The notes beneath the pieces are model-generated. The model saw nothing but the letters and a program-made list of their open reading frames with translations, was not told the origin of the DNA and ran no database searches. Shown in pieces: positions 10,503 through 19,959 of a stretch of DNA of 64,000 nucleotides (positions are counted from its first letter, which is position 1; the number at the start of each line of letters is the position of its first letter). Source of the DNA: Sulfurisphaera tokodaii str. 7 (GTDB lineage: Archaea > Thermoproteota > Thermoprotei_A > Sulfolobales > Sulfolobaceae); contig NC_003106.2 in the NCBI RefSeq assembly GCF_000011205.1, forward strand, positions 372,001-436,000. The letters run 5' to 3'. The position numbers were made by a program, and so were the translations under genes.

Positions 10503-11463
10503 TTTCTTCAATGCTCTCCTTATTCAATTCACTAAAATTGTTTATAGAATATTCATATAGATATTTATACTCTTCTTCTGTTAATTCTGGCAATTTTTCT
10601 ACTTCAAGGAATTCATTAAGTTCGTTAATAGATGATATATTAGGAAGAACTGAAGAGACTCTTTTGTTATATAGTATAAATTTTAAAGCTAGTTGAGATA
10701 ATTTCATTCCTTTATTTCTAGCAAAGGAAAGAAGAGGTTTAGAAAGTTCAACTGCTCTTCTAATCCAATTAATATCTTTTAAGCTCCTATGTAGTTTAGG
10801 ATCATTATATATTGGCCATTTATCTTCAATTAGTGCATCGGATGCATGAGGTACTCTAACGAAATGACCAATATCATAATTTAAGAAATCTATTCCAGGC
10901 TTTAATTCGATTAAATTATATATATATTCCAGGCTTTCATATCCCATTTTTATAGCTTCTATGCCTTCCTCTCCCCATCCTAATGTTGGTCCTAATGCTA
11001 CTCCAATTAATCTAACTTTTCCTTCTTTTTTTAAACCCTGTAAAAAATCTAATATTTCTTTATTTTTTATTATATGCATCTTAGGATTATGTATCATTAA
11101 GATATCAATGTAATCTGTATTAAGTCTCTCTAGACTTTTCTTGAATGCATAATCTATATATTCTATCGAAAATCTCTGTGAAATTCTGTTATTTGATTTA
11201 TTATAGAAGTCATAGCCTATTTTTGTTAGAATGATTATTTTATCTCTTTTTGTGTTAAAGACTTTGGCTAATATTTTTTCACCAAGTCCTTCACCATATA
11301 CATCTGCAGTATCAAAGAAGTTTATTCCGTTTTCTAGCGCTTTCTTCAATATCTCTTCAGCTTTGTTAATTTCTCCTCCCCACCAATCAGTAACAAGACT
11401 CCAAACACCAATTCCTATCTCTGATACTTCAATATTAGTATGATCTATTTTTCTTAGATTCAT
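10486..11463 (-). CDS. Aldo-keto reductase
   Basis: NAD(P)H-dependent oxidoreductase of the AKR TIM-barrel superfamily. The catalytic tetrad is visible: D and Y in [12 protein letters not shown] in LTKIGYD and H in MIHNPK. 325 residues from ATG 11463 ([10 protein letters not shown]), which has AGGTG nine bases upstream; the in-frame GTG 11475 overlaps that Shine-Dalgarno sequence and is rejected. Substrate cannot be inferred. Convergent with the pyrophosphatase gene, overlapping by 17 bases. Confidence 0.88.
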   Translation of the reverse strand: MNLRKIDHTNIEVSEIGIGVWSLVTDWWGGEINKAEEILKKALENGINFFDTADVYGEGLGEKILAKVFNTKRDKIIILTKIGYDFYNKSNNRISQRFSIEYIDYAFKKSLERLNTDYIDILMIHNPKMHIIKNKEILDFLQGLKKEGKVRLIGVALGPTLGWGEEGIEAIKMGYESLEYIYNLIELKPGIDFLNYDIGHFVRVPHASDALIEDKWPIYNDPKLHRSLKDINWIRRAVELSKPLLSFARNKGMKLSQLALKFILYNKRVSSVLPNISSINELNEFLEVEKLPELTEEEYKYLYEYSINNFSELNKESIEETKRYK

Positions 11464-11520
11464 GTAATACCACACCTAATGTTAAAATCATTTTTGATGT
11501 TATAAAAAGCATAATGTATA

Positions 11521-11847
11521 ATGCTTGTAAAAGTGCCAGAAAGAGTATTTGATGAACTACTCAGAAAATTGAAAATTCAAGTATATGAATATAATTCTAG
11601 AATAAAGGAATATGGGGTTTATCTTAAGCCTTATCATATTGTATACAAGAACGGAAAGCAGTATATCTATATAGGAAAATATTGGTATAAATTGGATAAA
11701 AAAGATGGAAAACTTAAATGGATTTATTTAGGTAAGAAAAAACCAGTTCAATATTTGCCAGATCCTCCAGCAATACCAGATTATACGATTATAAAAGACA
11801 TTGAGGGATATATTATTGACGAGAAGGCATTAAATGAGATCAAATGA
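11521..11847 (+). CDS. Hypothetical protein, Tyr/Lys-rich
   Basis: 108 residues, basic and rich in tyrosine, with a run of beta-like strands (KPYHIVYKNGKQYIYIGKYW, KLKWIYLGKKK). No family recognised; the repeated aromatic-basic strands suggest a small beta sheet that could bind nucleic acid, which is only a guess. Stands alone, divergent from the aldo-keto reductase; its end overlaps the convergent A-ATPase subunit gene by 18 bases. Confidence 0.65.
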   Translation: MLVKVPERVFDELLRKLKIQVYEYNSRIKEYGVYLKPYHIVYKNGKQYIYIGKYWYKLDKKDGKLKWIYLGKKKPVQYLPDPPAIPDYTIIKDIEGYIIDEKALNEIK

Positions 11848-12795
11848 GAGCATTTTTTTAATCTTTTCAATTATCCCTAATTTTATACCATTCAAAATCA
11901 TTGTTATATCCTCATAATCTAATTTTATAAGTTCTGATATGGCGAGAATTGTTGATGGAGTAAACGGACTACCCATGAAAGCTTCTATGGAATATTTTCT
12001 TGAATTTACTCTAGCTAAACGATAAAGAGTCGCAAAAGCATCATATACATTTGCCAGAGTTAAGTTTTTAGCATAAGAAGTTCTAGCCAAGATATCTAAT
12101 ATTTCTTTATCATTATTAGCAGATGCTAAGTCTTTTAATAAACTTTCATCAATTTTACAACTAATATTTTCAACAAGATGAAGTTTATATGCCATCATGG
12201 AAGCATAATAATCTTCGTAAGTGCAAATTATGTCTTGAGCTTTTGATTTCCAATCTCCTCTGAATTCACTGACTATTTTTGATAATTTATAAATGAAATA
12301 AAATTCTAACAAGGAGTTTATTTCAGAAGGAGTCTTTTTAGATGCTCTAGCCATTGCAAATTTTAATCCTTCATTAATTATACCTTTTGAGAAATTTAAA
12401 ATATCATCTAAATTTTGTGGATTGGAATCTGCTAGTTCCTTTATTAATAGAAAATTATCATATATTTTGCTTCCAGTTAATACTGAAGTGATTAAAGGTT
12501 CTAATTCGTTTAGGCTAAATAAATATAAGTATAAATCTATGATGTCCGCGTTTATTTTAACATTACTTACATATCCTCTAATTTTTAATAGAAAATTAAT
12601 TGAACGTTGCCTAAATTTTCTCTCTGCATCTTCTATAGTTGAAGGTATCTCTTCAATATAACCTCTATCTTTAAGCACGCCAATTGCATCTCTCCAATCA
12701 CTCGAAGTTAAAAGCTCATTTATTGTACCCCTAGTTATAATAAATGACTTATATAACCTAGCTATTGCTGTGGAATACGCTAATGTGCTACTCAT
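11830..12795 (-). CDS. atpC: A-type ATP synthase subunit C (AC39-like)
   Basis: Central-stalk cap that connects the A1 rotor to the membrane c-ring. 321 residues, all helical, with the AC39 family feel: N-terminal YSTAIARLYKSFIITRGTINELL, the DWRDAIGVLKDRGYIEEIP motif (the AC39 'L-x-x-T-x-Y' region) and the repeat-like AFMGSPFTPSTILAISELIKLD near the end. It directly follows a coiled-coil gene with no spacer. The main A-ATPase operon is not in the window. Confidence 0.72.
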   Translation of the reverse strand: MSSTLAYSTAIARLYKSFIITRGTINELLTSSDWRDAIGVLKDRGYIEEIPSTIEDAERKFRQRSINFLLKIRGYVSNVKINADIIDLYLYLFSLNELEPLITSVLTGSKIYDNFLLIKELADSNPQNLDDILNFSKGIINEGLKFAMARASKKTPSEINSLLEFYFIYKLSKIVSEFRGDWKSKAQDIICTYEDYYASMMAYKLHLVENISCKIDESLLKDLASANNDKEILDILARTSYAKNLTLANVYDAFATLYRLARVNSRKYSIEAFMGSPFTPSTILAISELIKLDYEDITMILNGIKLGIIEKIKKMLSFDLI

Positions 12796-13125
12796 CTACT
12801 TAAATACCTCCTCGATTTTCTTTAGAACAAAATCTGTAGCTTTTTCCATATTTTTTTGCCCTTTGTTCTTTATCTCAGTTATTTTTTTATCTCTTTCCTC
12901 AGAAAACTTCTTTGATAATTCATTAATTTTGTCATTTGTATTTTTCTCTACTTCTTTAGAAATTTGATTAAAAACTTCTTCCGCTACTCCTTTAAACTCT
13001 GTTGCTAACGATTCAGAAAAAATTACGAGTTTTTTTCCATCATCAGCTATATTTTTTTCGATATTTTTTAGCTCTTCTTCAAATCTTACTATTAGATTAG
13101 CGTATGTCGATAATTTTGAAGACAT
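12796..13125 (-). CDS. Coiled-coil protein, putative A-ATPase subunit H/E-like
   Basis: 109 residues, almost entirely charged coiled coil (RFEEELKNIEKNIADDGKKL, SKKFSEERDKKITEIKNKG) ending in FVLKKIEEVFK. The stop codon touches the start of the AC39-like gene, and such a pairing in archaea is normally the peripheral-stalk subunit H (AhaH). Sequence alone would not distinguish it from other coiled coils, so the call leans on context. Confidence 0.55.
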   Translation of the reverse strand: MSSKLSTYANLIVRFEEELKNIEKNIADDGKKLVIFSESLATEFKGVAEEVFNQISKEVEKNTNDKINELSKKFSEERDKKITEIKNKGQKNMEKATDFVLKKIEEVFK

Positions 13126-13139
13126 GCTATTATAATACT

Positions 13140-13913
13140 CTAAACACTACTTTTTAATGATTTTCTTCCTCTAATGATATAACCGGTATGCATTACTCCA
13201 ATATTTTTTGGTCTCACAGCATTCTCTTTAATTTGATATTCTCTTAGAATGAGTTCTTCAGCATGAATATCAATAAAACCATTATTCTTCAAAGCTATAC
13301 CAGTTTTTTCTATTTGATTTACTGTAGGAACAAAAATAACTATTGAACCAGACGGTTTTAAGGCATGATATGCAAATTTTACTACATTCCAAGGATCTGG
13401 CATATCAAGAAATATTGCATCTACATTAGTTTCGTCAAATCCTTCTCTAACATCTTTTAACTTAAATATAACTCTGTTTGAGAATCCTAAAAATTCAACA
13501 TTTTTTTTCGCTATTTCTTGCATATCTTGTCTAATATCATAAGTTATAACTTTACCATTATCTCCTAAATAATGAGCTAAAGATATAGTTAAAAAACCAG
13601 AACCCGTGCCAGCCTCAATTACAGTATCTCCAGGTTTTATGCCAGAAGAATATATCATATACGCAATATCTTTAGGGTAAAGAACCTGGGATGGTCTTCT
13701 TAATCCGTTATAAATATCAATTAACGTGGGTTTTAGTATATATGCTTTATTTCCAGTTGATAATGTAACCTCAACTCCATATTCTAAGCCTATTATGCTA
13801 TCTAAGTTTAATGCTCCTTTATCGCTTCCAACTTTTTTTCCTTTTCTAACTTTTACTAAATAAGTTCTTTTGGTATCTATCCAAAGAGTTATTACATCCT
13901 CTTCTTTTATCAT
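13140..13913 (-). CDS. trmI: tRNA (adenine-57/58-N1)-methyltransferase TrmI
   Basis: Class I SAM methyltransferase that makes m1A in the T-loop of tRNAs, a thermophile adaptation. 257 residues: N-terminal barrel ([20 protein letters not shown]), linker with [21 protein letters not shown] motif [20 protein letters not shown], acidic loop VITYDIR, and the catalytic-site motif IFLDMPDPW. Archaeal enzymes modify both A57 and A58; specificity is taken from the family. Confidence 0.94.
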   Translation of the reverse strand: MIKEEDVITLWIDTKRTYLVKVRKGKKVGSDKGALNLDSIIGLEYGVEVTLSTGNKAYILKPTLIDIYNGLRRPSQVLYPKDIAYMIYSSGIKPGDTVIEAGTGSGFLTISLAHYLGDNGKVITYDIRQDMQEIAKKNVEFLGFSNRVIFKLKDVREGFDETNVDAIFLDMPDPWNVVKFAYHALKPSGSIVIFVPTVNQIEKTGIALKNNGFIDIHAEELILREYQIKENAVRPKNIGVMHTGYIIRGRKSLKSSV

Positions 13914-13950
13914 CAGAATTAGAAAGAATAAGAGAAATTAAAAATCAGTT

Positions 13951-13983
13951 CTGGTGTCTTATTTCATTATTCAAAAACACCAG
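13951..13983. repeat. Perfect 7-bp inverted repeat with A/T-rich loop
   Basis: CTGGTGT at 13951-13957 pairs perfectly with ACACCAG at 13977-13983 around a 19-base A/T loop. It lies between the trmI start and the stop of the small RHH gene. It could be a transcript-end hairpin for the RHH gene or an operator; no further evidence separates these. Confidence 0.5.
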
Positions 13984-13989
13984 CTTTCA

Positions 13990-14139
13990 TCATTTATCAT
14001 TTATCCATAGTTCTTTCCTAATAAACTCATTTAGTGCTGCTCTTATAACTTCACTTCTTGATGTGTATCTTCCTGTATTTATTAATTCATCTATTGCCTC
14101 TAAGAATTGTTCTGGTAGTTTAACAGTTATTATTCTCAT
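13990..14139 (-). CDS. Small ribbon-helix-helix (CopG/MetJ-type) regulator
   Basis: 49-residue protein found by direct translation: [20 protein letters not shown], then [20 protein letters not shown] and RKELWINDK. This is a complete RHH fold: beta strand RIITVKLP with the DNA-contacting residues, helix 1 [10 protein letters not shown], the G-x-Y-x-S-R-S-E turn and helix 2. Such proteins bind palindromes as dimers. An AT-rich TATA-like block (about 14161-14171 read on the minus strand) lies 25-30 bases before the ATG, so the message may be leaderless. Target unknown; nearest genes are trmI and the TrmB-like regulator. Confidence 0.85.
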   Translation of the reverse strand: MRIITVKLPEQFLEAIDELINTGRYTSRSEVIRAALNEFIRKELWINDK

Positions 14140-14182
14140 TATTGGTCAGTTATTTTGCTTCTATTATATAGTCTTATAAGCA

Positions 14183-14950
14183 TTATTCCTTACTTTTATC
14201 AGCCTTTTCCCATAAATACTCAAAATAAACTTTACCTATTTCTACGAAATAAATATGATTTGAGAACATACCTAGTAACATATTTCCTTGAGTTTTTATT
14301 ATTAAAAATATAGAGTTAGAAGTTATAATACCGCTTCCAAACATTGAGTCTAAATATTTTATGTTAAGAACATTACTCTCTATATTAATATTTTTTGTTA
14401 ATATAACTCTTACATCATATTTATATGAATTTGCTTCTAAAATTTTAATTAAATCATCTGAAATTAGTTCTTTAAAAGATATAGCAACATAGTATTTACT
14501 TGAGTTTTCAGCTAATATTTGCTTTAAAGTCTGTGCAATATTATCTTGTTGTACTAATGCTATGTTATAGAATGATGTTTGAGAAGAAAGCAATACAGAA
14601 ATAGGTAGGATTAATTCTCTTTCTACTTTCTCTAATGCATCAGAAATATTCTTTTTAACATTCTCCCATACCTCTCTTATTGGATTAGCTACATAATATG
14701 ATGGTCTCTTTCCTATTCTTCTAATCCATCCCCTTCCTTCAAGTTTTGTTAAAATTGGATAAATTTTAGTATAGGAAATATTTATTTTATCGGATAATTC
14801 TTTAGCAGTCATTTTTCCATTAAGTAATAATAAAAAATAGAGTTTCAATTCATTTCGGGTTATTCCGAAGGCTCTTGCTATATTTCCAATTTTACTAACT
14901 ATATCATCTATGTTCTGAGACATGTTAACATTTTTATTTTCCTTATACAT
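14183..14950 (-). CDS. TrmB-family transcriptional regulator
   Basis: Winged-helix regulator with a C-terminal effector domain. Residues about 25-90 form the wHTH (GITRNELKLYFLLLLNGKMT, ELSDKINISYTKIYPILTKL, GRGWIRRIGKRPSYYVA), followed by a helical linker (VWENVKKNISDALEKVEREL) and a PLD-like C-terminal region. TrmB proteins usually sense sugars; none of the neighbours is a sugar transporter, so the ligand is open. ATG 14950 and ATG 14923 (MSQNIDD) are both possible; AAGGA precedes the region between them. Confidence 0.78.
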   Translation of the reverse strand: MYKENKNVNMSQNIDDIVSKIGNIARAFGITRNELKLYFLLLLNGKMTAKELSDKINISYTKIYPILTKLEGRGWIRRIGKRPSYYVANPIREVWENVKKNISDALEKVERELILPISVLLSSQTSFYNIALVQQDNIAQTLKQILAENSSKYYVAISFKELISDDLIKILEANSYKYDVRVILTKNINIESNVLNIKYLDSMFGSGIITSNSIFLIIKTQGNMLLGMFSNHIYFVEIGKVYFEYLWEKADKSKE

Positions 14951-14970
14951 ATTAATAAACGGTGTGCTAA

Positions 14971-15300
14971 ATGGGTGGTGCTAGTAAGAAACCTATATCT
15001 ACTGTAGAAAAAAGAATGAAAAAGATGGCTGAAGAGCAGCAAAAGAAGCAACAAAAAAGAGCAACAACAAAGACAGGGAAAGAGTTAACTAGTAAGAACG
15101 TTGTGATTGATAATGAAACATTAAAGAAAGTGCAAGAAGAACTTAAAAAAGAGACCATAGTGACACCTTATACGTTATCAACTAAGTTAAATGTCACTAT
15201 AAGTGTAGCAAAGAAAATTTTAGAAGAGCTTGAAAGGCAAGGCGTAGTAAAAATAGGGACTAAAGACAGAAGAACAGCTGTTTATATAGCTGCTTCATAA
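14971..15300 (+). CDS. rps25e: 30S ribosomal protein S25e
   Basis: 109 residues: a Lys-rich N-terminal tail followed by a winged-helix domain (VTPYTLSTKLNVTISVAKKI, LEELERQGVVKIGTKDRRTA). GGTG seven bases before the ATG gives a Shine-Dalgarno sequence. Divergent from the TrmB-like gene with only 20 bp between starts, so the two promoters overlap coding sequence. Confidence 0.95.
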   Translation: MGGASKKPISTVEKRMKKMAEEQQKKQQKRATTKTGKELTSKNVVIDNETLKKVQEELKKETIVTPYTLSTKLNVTISVAKKILEELERQGVVKIGTKDRRTAVYIAAS

Positions 15301-15305
15301 AAATA

Positions 15306-16190
15306 TTATTCTTCGTCTTCTTTTTGCTCTTCTAATTTTCTTCCTACATTAGTTTTAATCTTTTTTATACTTTTACAGAACCCTTGTAATACAGAATCTA
15401 TGTTGTTTATACTACCTATTCTTTCTCTCCCAGCTTCTTGGGTTAACACTGTAGATTCAACATAAACAACTGTATCTTCTTCTTCAGCTTGTTTATAAAT
15501 TAAAGAGTTAACACTTGTGACAAAGGTAGGAGATGAGCCTATTATTTCTCCGTTTTCATCTTCTATTGTTTCTCCCACAATAATATAAGGAAGACCATTT
15601 TCTATAGTTCTTGCTATTGCCATATATTTAATTATATCATAACCATTCCTAGGATAAGCTTTTACTGTACCTACTATTGCCGCAACGTTATTAAGTGATA
15701 ACAGCCTATTAATTTCTGGGGAAAATATATCATCCTCAGATATTATTCCATACCTTTTATCTAATGACATATATACGGGTTCTTTGCCAGCTGAAATCCC
15801 TAATCTTACATCTTTTTCTGAAACAATAATTTTTCTATATTTTCCTAATATTTCTCCTTGAGGTGAGATTATAAGTGTTGTAAGGAAGATTTTAGGGCCT
15901 GCTTGTTCAAGAATAGGGCCTGCAATTAAATGAATTTCTCCTTCCATTGATAGGTTTATTAGTGTATCAGTAACACTACCAGGTATTTTTTCAGCTAAAT
16001 TTTTTATTATACTTTTAGATTTCTTATCATTTTCGTATATTTCAAAGATATTACCTGCAGGGAATAATGAAGGTAAGATAACTAATTTTGCTCCCTTATC
16101 TTTTGCAGCCTTTATTAATTTTTTAGCTTTTTCTATGTTATATTTCTTACTCATTTCTTTCAATCTAAGATGAAGTAAACCTATTAGCAT
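15306..16190 (-). CDS. Nitrilase-superfamily protein lacking two catalytic residues
   Basis: 294 residues with the carbon-nitrogen hydrolase alpha-beta-beta-alpha fold pattern. Catalysis in this superfamily needs Glu-Lys-Cys. Here the Glu motif reads [12 protein letters not shown] (Ser in place of Glu), the Lys motif is kept as GKYRKI, and the Cys motif reads [13 protein letters not shown] (Ser in place of Cys, with the typical D-x-x-x-P-E spacing). It is therefore probably not a hydrolase in the usual sense, yet the rest of the fold is intact. It ends in an acidic-basic tail ([10 protein letters not shown]) and sits directly downstream of reverse gyrase, spaced 4 bases. Confidence 0.8.
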   Translation of the reverse strand: MLIGLLHLRLKEMSKKYNIEKAKKLIKAAKDKGAKLVILPSLFPAGNIFEIYENDKKSKSIIKNLAEKIPGSVTDTLINLSMEGEIHLIAGPILEQAGPKIFLTTLIISPQGEILGKYRKIIVSEKDVRLGISAGKEPVYMSLDKRYGIISEDDIFSPEINRLLSLNNVAAIVGTVKAYPRNGYDIIKYMAIARTIENGLPYIIVGETIEDENGEIIGSSPTFVTSVNSLIYKQAEEEDTVVYVESTVLTQEAGRERIGSINNIDSVLQGFCKSIKKIKTNVGRKLEEQKEDEE

Positions 16191-16194
16191 AATA

Positions 16195-19100
16195 TCACCT
16201 AATACTCTTTATTTCGTAATAAATATCCTTTAATATTTGTATATAATCTTGTTTACCTTGTTCTACCATATCCATCAACTGCAAAAGATTTCTTGTTCTT
16301 TCCTCAGATACAAAACTACTAAACTTTTGATTTAAATACTTATTTACTTCTTTGCCTAACTGTGTCGGGATAAGCTTCTTAGTTTTTTTACTTTCAATAA
16401 CATATCCTCTTTTTAATATTGTGCTAATTATCGTAGCGTATGTACTAGGTCTTCCAATCTCTTTTCTCTTCATTTCGGCTACTAATTCCGCTTGAGTATA
16501 CAAATTTACTGTACTTTTAACGAATGAACCAGTTAGTTGGATTTTAGAAACTAGTTCCGCATTTGTTGAGCCGGTTGTTTCTTGAAGTTTCTTTATAATA
16601 CTATTTTTAATAATTCTTGTAGTAGGAAGATATAGGAATTTAGAATAGTCAAGCTGAATAGGAAGTTTTATATCTGTGATAAATTCAGAATAATTCTGTA
16701 AAGTTTTTAATTCAGAATTACAGTTGCTATCTTCACATATTTTATATTCAATTCTCTCTTTAATAACTTTTAGGGGAACTAATTGGCTTGTAATAAATCT
16801 TCTAAATATTAAGTCGTATATAAGGAAATGTGCTCTCGTGATTTTTTTAGCTAATTCTATCTCTCCTTCATCGACAAGAAGTCTTAATTGGTCTACATCT
16901 AGAGGTCTAGTAGGCCTTATTGCTTCATGTGCACCTCCCTCTCCCCAGCTTCTCGGCTTAAATATTTTAGTGTAGTTTTCTCCAGCTATTTGTTTTAGAT
17001 ATCCTTCAGCTATTGATATTCCTGTGTTAGAGATTCTAGTACTATCTGTTCTATGATAGGTTATAAGTCCTAACTCAAAAAGATCTTGAGCAATTTTCAT
17101 CGTTTCAGATGCTGAGATTCCATAAAATTGATTGGCATCATAAAGTAAGGTATCTGTAGTATAAGGTGGTAGTGGATTAATTTCTTCTTCTAATACTTTT
17201 GTGTTAATGATTTTTACGTATATATTAGCGTTTTTCCTTATTTTTTCATTTTGTTTGAATACATAAAATTTAAGTTCGTCTATGCCTTTGATACTACCAT
17301 AATATATTTTTGTTTTATTTGCATTATACTCGTCATATCTATTTACTATCCAATTAAGTACTGGTGATTGGACTCTTCCAGCACTTAAATTCTTATTTTC
17401 TTCGCTTTTACAATTATAGTTCTTACAATATTCTTTCCAGAAATCTTCTTGTAATTTAGTTGAAAGTTTAAATCCAATCCATCTATCTTCTATTCTCCTA
17501 ACTATTTGAGATTTAACTAAATTTACGTTAAATGGTCTTGGATTATTGATTGCTTGGAGGATAGCTTTTCTAGTAACTTCATGAAATTCTGCTCTTTTTA
17601 TGTTAGAATTAAATGGTTTTAAAGCAAGGTAAATATCCCAAGCGATTTTCTCTCCTTCAGTATCCGGATCTGTACCTATTAATATTTCATCTGCCTCTAA
17701 GGCTAATTTCCTTAATGCATCTATAGTAGCTGTTTTATCTAATATTATTTGTGTGGTATGACATTTAGGACACTGATTTCCTTGTTCAAAATCAGTAAAC
17801 TGATGCCCATTTATACATTTCTTAATAGTATTATAATATGGTATAAAGTTAAAATGAGAATTCTGCTGCTGTACTTCAACACCGTAAATTCCTATGTTCT
17901 GAGTTGTTAAATCATATACATGTCCTCCTGTAGCTGCAACAATTAATATTTTATCTTCTAAAACGGTTTCGAAAGCTCTAATATTTTCAAGCTGTCTAAT
18001 ACTAGGTTTCGCAAAGAAGTTTGATATGGTTTTTGCTTTATTTGGCGATTCCACAATAAATAAAACCGTTTTAACTTTCTGTAACGAAGGTTCAATTTCT
18101 CCCTCTTTTTTTACCTTTAATATTCTTTCTCTCTCTTCATTAATTTTATTTATTATTTCAGTTAGATCACTAGAGCCTATCTTATTCTTTTTAATTTGTA
18201 ACTCTTGCCATATAATTTCATCCAGAATCAATGAGAGTTTTCTGTTTAGTATATTGAATAAATTAATATCATCTATTAAGAGAACAGATAACCCAGTGGT
18301 TAGTTCTCCGCCATATATTCTCGAAGTTCTTCCGCTTGCTTGTATATATGTAAGATAGTCAGGCATGAGAATATAGCCGTTTGATATTACGAGATCTCCC
18401 AGTTCAGCTATCTTTTTAAGAATATCCTTATCTTCTAAGTATTTATTTACGACTTCATAGGCTCTAAGCAAAGTTTCATCCTCAAGCTTACCCTCTCTAG
18501 CTTGATTTGTTAGCATTGAAATTGCTGCTGGACTTAACTTTCTTAGTTTTCCTCTTACTCTACCAGCTAATCTTACAATATCCTGATCCTTAGTAATTAG
18601 ACCTATCATACTTAAAATTCTAGATAATGCAACTAAATTCATTACTTCGCCTATCTTGAACTTAAATTTTGGAATTCCAACGAAAATAGCATACTTAACT
18701 CTCCAAGGTATATCTATTCCTCTTACTAGGATTCCATAATGAGTTGCAGATCCTATTAGAGCATATATGTTACCATTTGCGAAATCTTCAATTTTATTAG
18801 TATTAGATGAGGTTATCGTAACAACATTAAAACTATCACTCAATTTTGCTTCCAAGAATTTTGCATATTCTTGACCTTTATCAACTGGTACAAAGATAAG
18901 TCCTCCTTCACCTAGCTTATTTAGAAGTTCTTTTAATAGATTTACTACATCATCATCATTATTGGGTAGATATGCATATGTGTCGATTATTTTTCTCAAA
19001 TAAATCACAGAACTACCTGGTCTAAAGCCCATTAATGCAGAAAGTACTGGATTACCACGAGTTAATGTTGCTGACGAAAATACGATAGTTTTCCCTTTAA

Positions 19101-19896
19101 GTTTATTTCCTCTTATTTCCTGGATTTTTGTATATACTGATTCATCTTCTCTAGATTTTCGTAGAAGCTCTTTTACTGATAAAATATCATCTTTTGAAAA
19201 TCCAGCTAAATTAAGTATGGTTTCAGCACTTTTACTAGATTTTAATGCTGTATCAACGTCATCTACAAACATGAAATCATATTTTATGTTTTTTAGTTCA
19301 TTTATTTTATCTATAAAAAATCTATTTGTTGCAATAAAGATATTAAAATCCCCTGCATTTAGTGCTTTGTATAACTCTTGTTTTTGAGATTCATTAATGC
19401 CAGAATGATAGTATAAAAGTTTTGTTTCTATATTAGTTTTATTAGAATACATAGATATTCTATCTACTGCTTGCTTAACTAAGCTTCTTGTAGGAAATAT
19501 AAGAATAGATCTAAAATTCTTTGAGGAAAAGTATAATGAGGTAATAATACCAAATGTGGTTTTACCTAAACCTGGAGGAGCAATTATAGCAAAACTTTCC
19601 TTTCTTAAAACTCTTATAATCCAACTCTTTTGAGGTCCAAATGGAGGAAAGCCTATTATTCTTTTAAATAATTCAACGAAAATATCATATTCTCTTAGAA
19701 CCTCTTTTATGTAGTTTAGTCTATTTAGTTTATTTAACCTACTTAGTTCATTGACTAATTCTCTAATGCTATTAAATTCACGATCTTCTTCAAGACACTC
19801 ACTACATACGGATCCTTTATAGAGTCTTTCAGCTGAGATTACTCTGCCGCAATTAGGACATGAAGATAAGTAATTTGATGAAGGGATAGTGTTCAA
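16195..19896 (-). CDS. rgy: Reverse gyrase (TopR1-like)
   Basis: Introduces positive supercoils; hallmark of hyperthermophiles. 1233 residues. N-terminal zinc finger C13-C16-C31-C34, SF2 helicase-like domain with Walker A APPGLGKT (106-113) and DDVD box, then a topoisomerase IA domain with Toprim [11 protein letters not shown] and [12 protein letters not shown], a second zinc finger (CINGHQF ... CPKCHT) and catalytic Tyr947 in [11 protein letters not shown]. Sulfolobales encode two reverse gyrases; size and the divergent cdc48 neighbour match the TopR1 locus as I recall it from S. solfataricus. Confidence 0.96.
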   Translation of the reverse strand: MNTIPSSNYLSSCPNCGRVISAERLYKGSVCSECLEEDREFNSIRELVNELSRLNKLNRLNYIKEVLREYDIFVELFKRIIGFPPFGPQKSWIIRVLRKESFAIIAPPGLGKTTFGIITSLYFSSKNFRSILIFPTRSLVKQAVDRISMYSNKTNIETKLLYYHSGINESQKQELYKALNAGDFNIFIATNRFFIDKINELKNIKYDFMFVDDVDTALKSSKSAETILNLAGFSKDDILSVKELLRKSREDESVYTKIQEIRGNKLKGKTIVFSSATLTRGNPVLSALMGFRPGSSVIYLRKIIDTYAYLPNNDDDVVNLLKELLNKLGEGGLIFVPVDKGQEYAKFLEAKLSDSFNVVTITSSNTNKIEDFANGNIYALIGSATHYGILVRGIDIPWRVKYAIFVGIPKFKFKIGEVMNLVALSRILSMIGLITKDQDIVRLAGRVRGKLRKLSPAAISMLTNQAREGKLEDETLLRAYEVVNKYLEDKDILKKIAELGDLVISNGYILMPDYLTYIQASGRTSRIYGGELTTGLSVLLIDDINLFNILNRKLSLILDEIIWQELQIKKNKIGSSDLTEIINKINEERERILKVKKEGEIEPSLQKVKTVLFIVESPNKAKTISNFFAKPSIRQLENIRAFETVLEDKILIVAATGGHVYDLTTQNIGIYGVEVQQQNSHFNFIPYYNTIKKCINGHQFTDFEQGNQCPKCHTTQIILDKTATIDALRKLALEADEILIGTDPDTEGEKIAWDIYLALKPFNSNIKRAEFHEVTRKAILQAINNPRPFNVNLVKSQIVRRIEDRWIGFKLSTKLQEDFWKEYCKNYNCKSEENKNLSAGRVQSPVLNWIVNRYDEYNANKTKIYYGSIKGIDELKFYVFKQNEKIRKNANIYVKIINTKVLEEEINPLPPYTTDTLLYDANQFYGISASETMKIAQDLFELGLITYHRTDSTRISNTGISIAEGYLKQIAGENYTKIFKPRSWGEGGAHEAIRPTRPLDVDQLRLLVDEGEIELAKKITRAHFLIYDLIFRRFITSQLVPLKVIKERIEYKICEDSNCNSELKTLQNYSEFITDIKLPIQLDYSKFLYLPTTRIIKNSIIKKLQETTGSTNAELVSKIQLTGSFVKSTVNLYTQAELVAEMKRKEIGRPSTYATIISTILKRGYVIESKKTKKLIPTQLGKEVNKYLNQKFSSFVSEERTRNLLQLMDMVEQGKQDYIQILKDIYYEIKSIR

Positions 19897-19930
19897 GATT
19901 CCCTATCACTAATTTATGTAACAGTTAGAC

Positions 19931-19940
19931 TTATTTAAAA
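19931..19940 (+). promoter_or_regulatory. TATA box of leaderless cdc48
   Basis: TTATTTAAAA centred 25 bases before the ATG at 19960, the archaeal TATA-to-start distance, so transcription should begin at or next to the start codon. Only 63 bp separate cdc48 from the divergent reverse gyrase. Confidence 0.7.
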
Positions 19941-19959
19941 GATTGCATAGTTCAAAATA

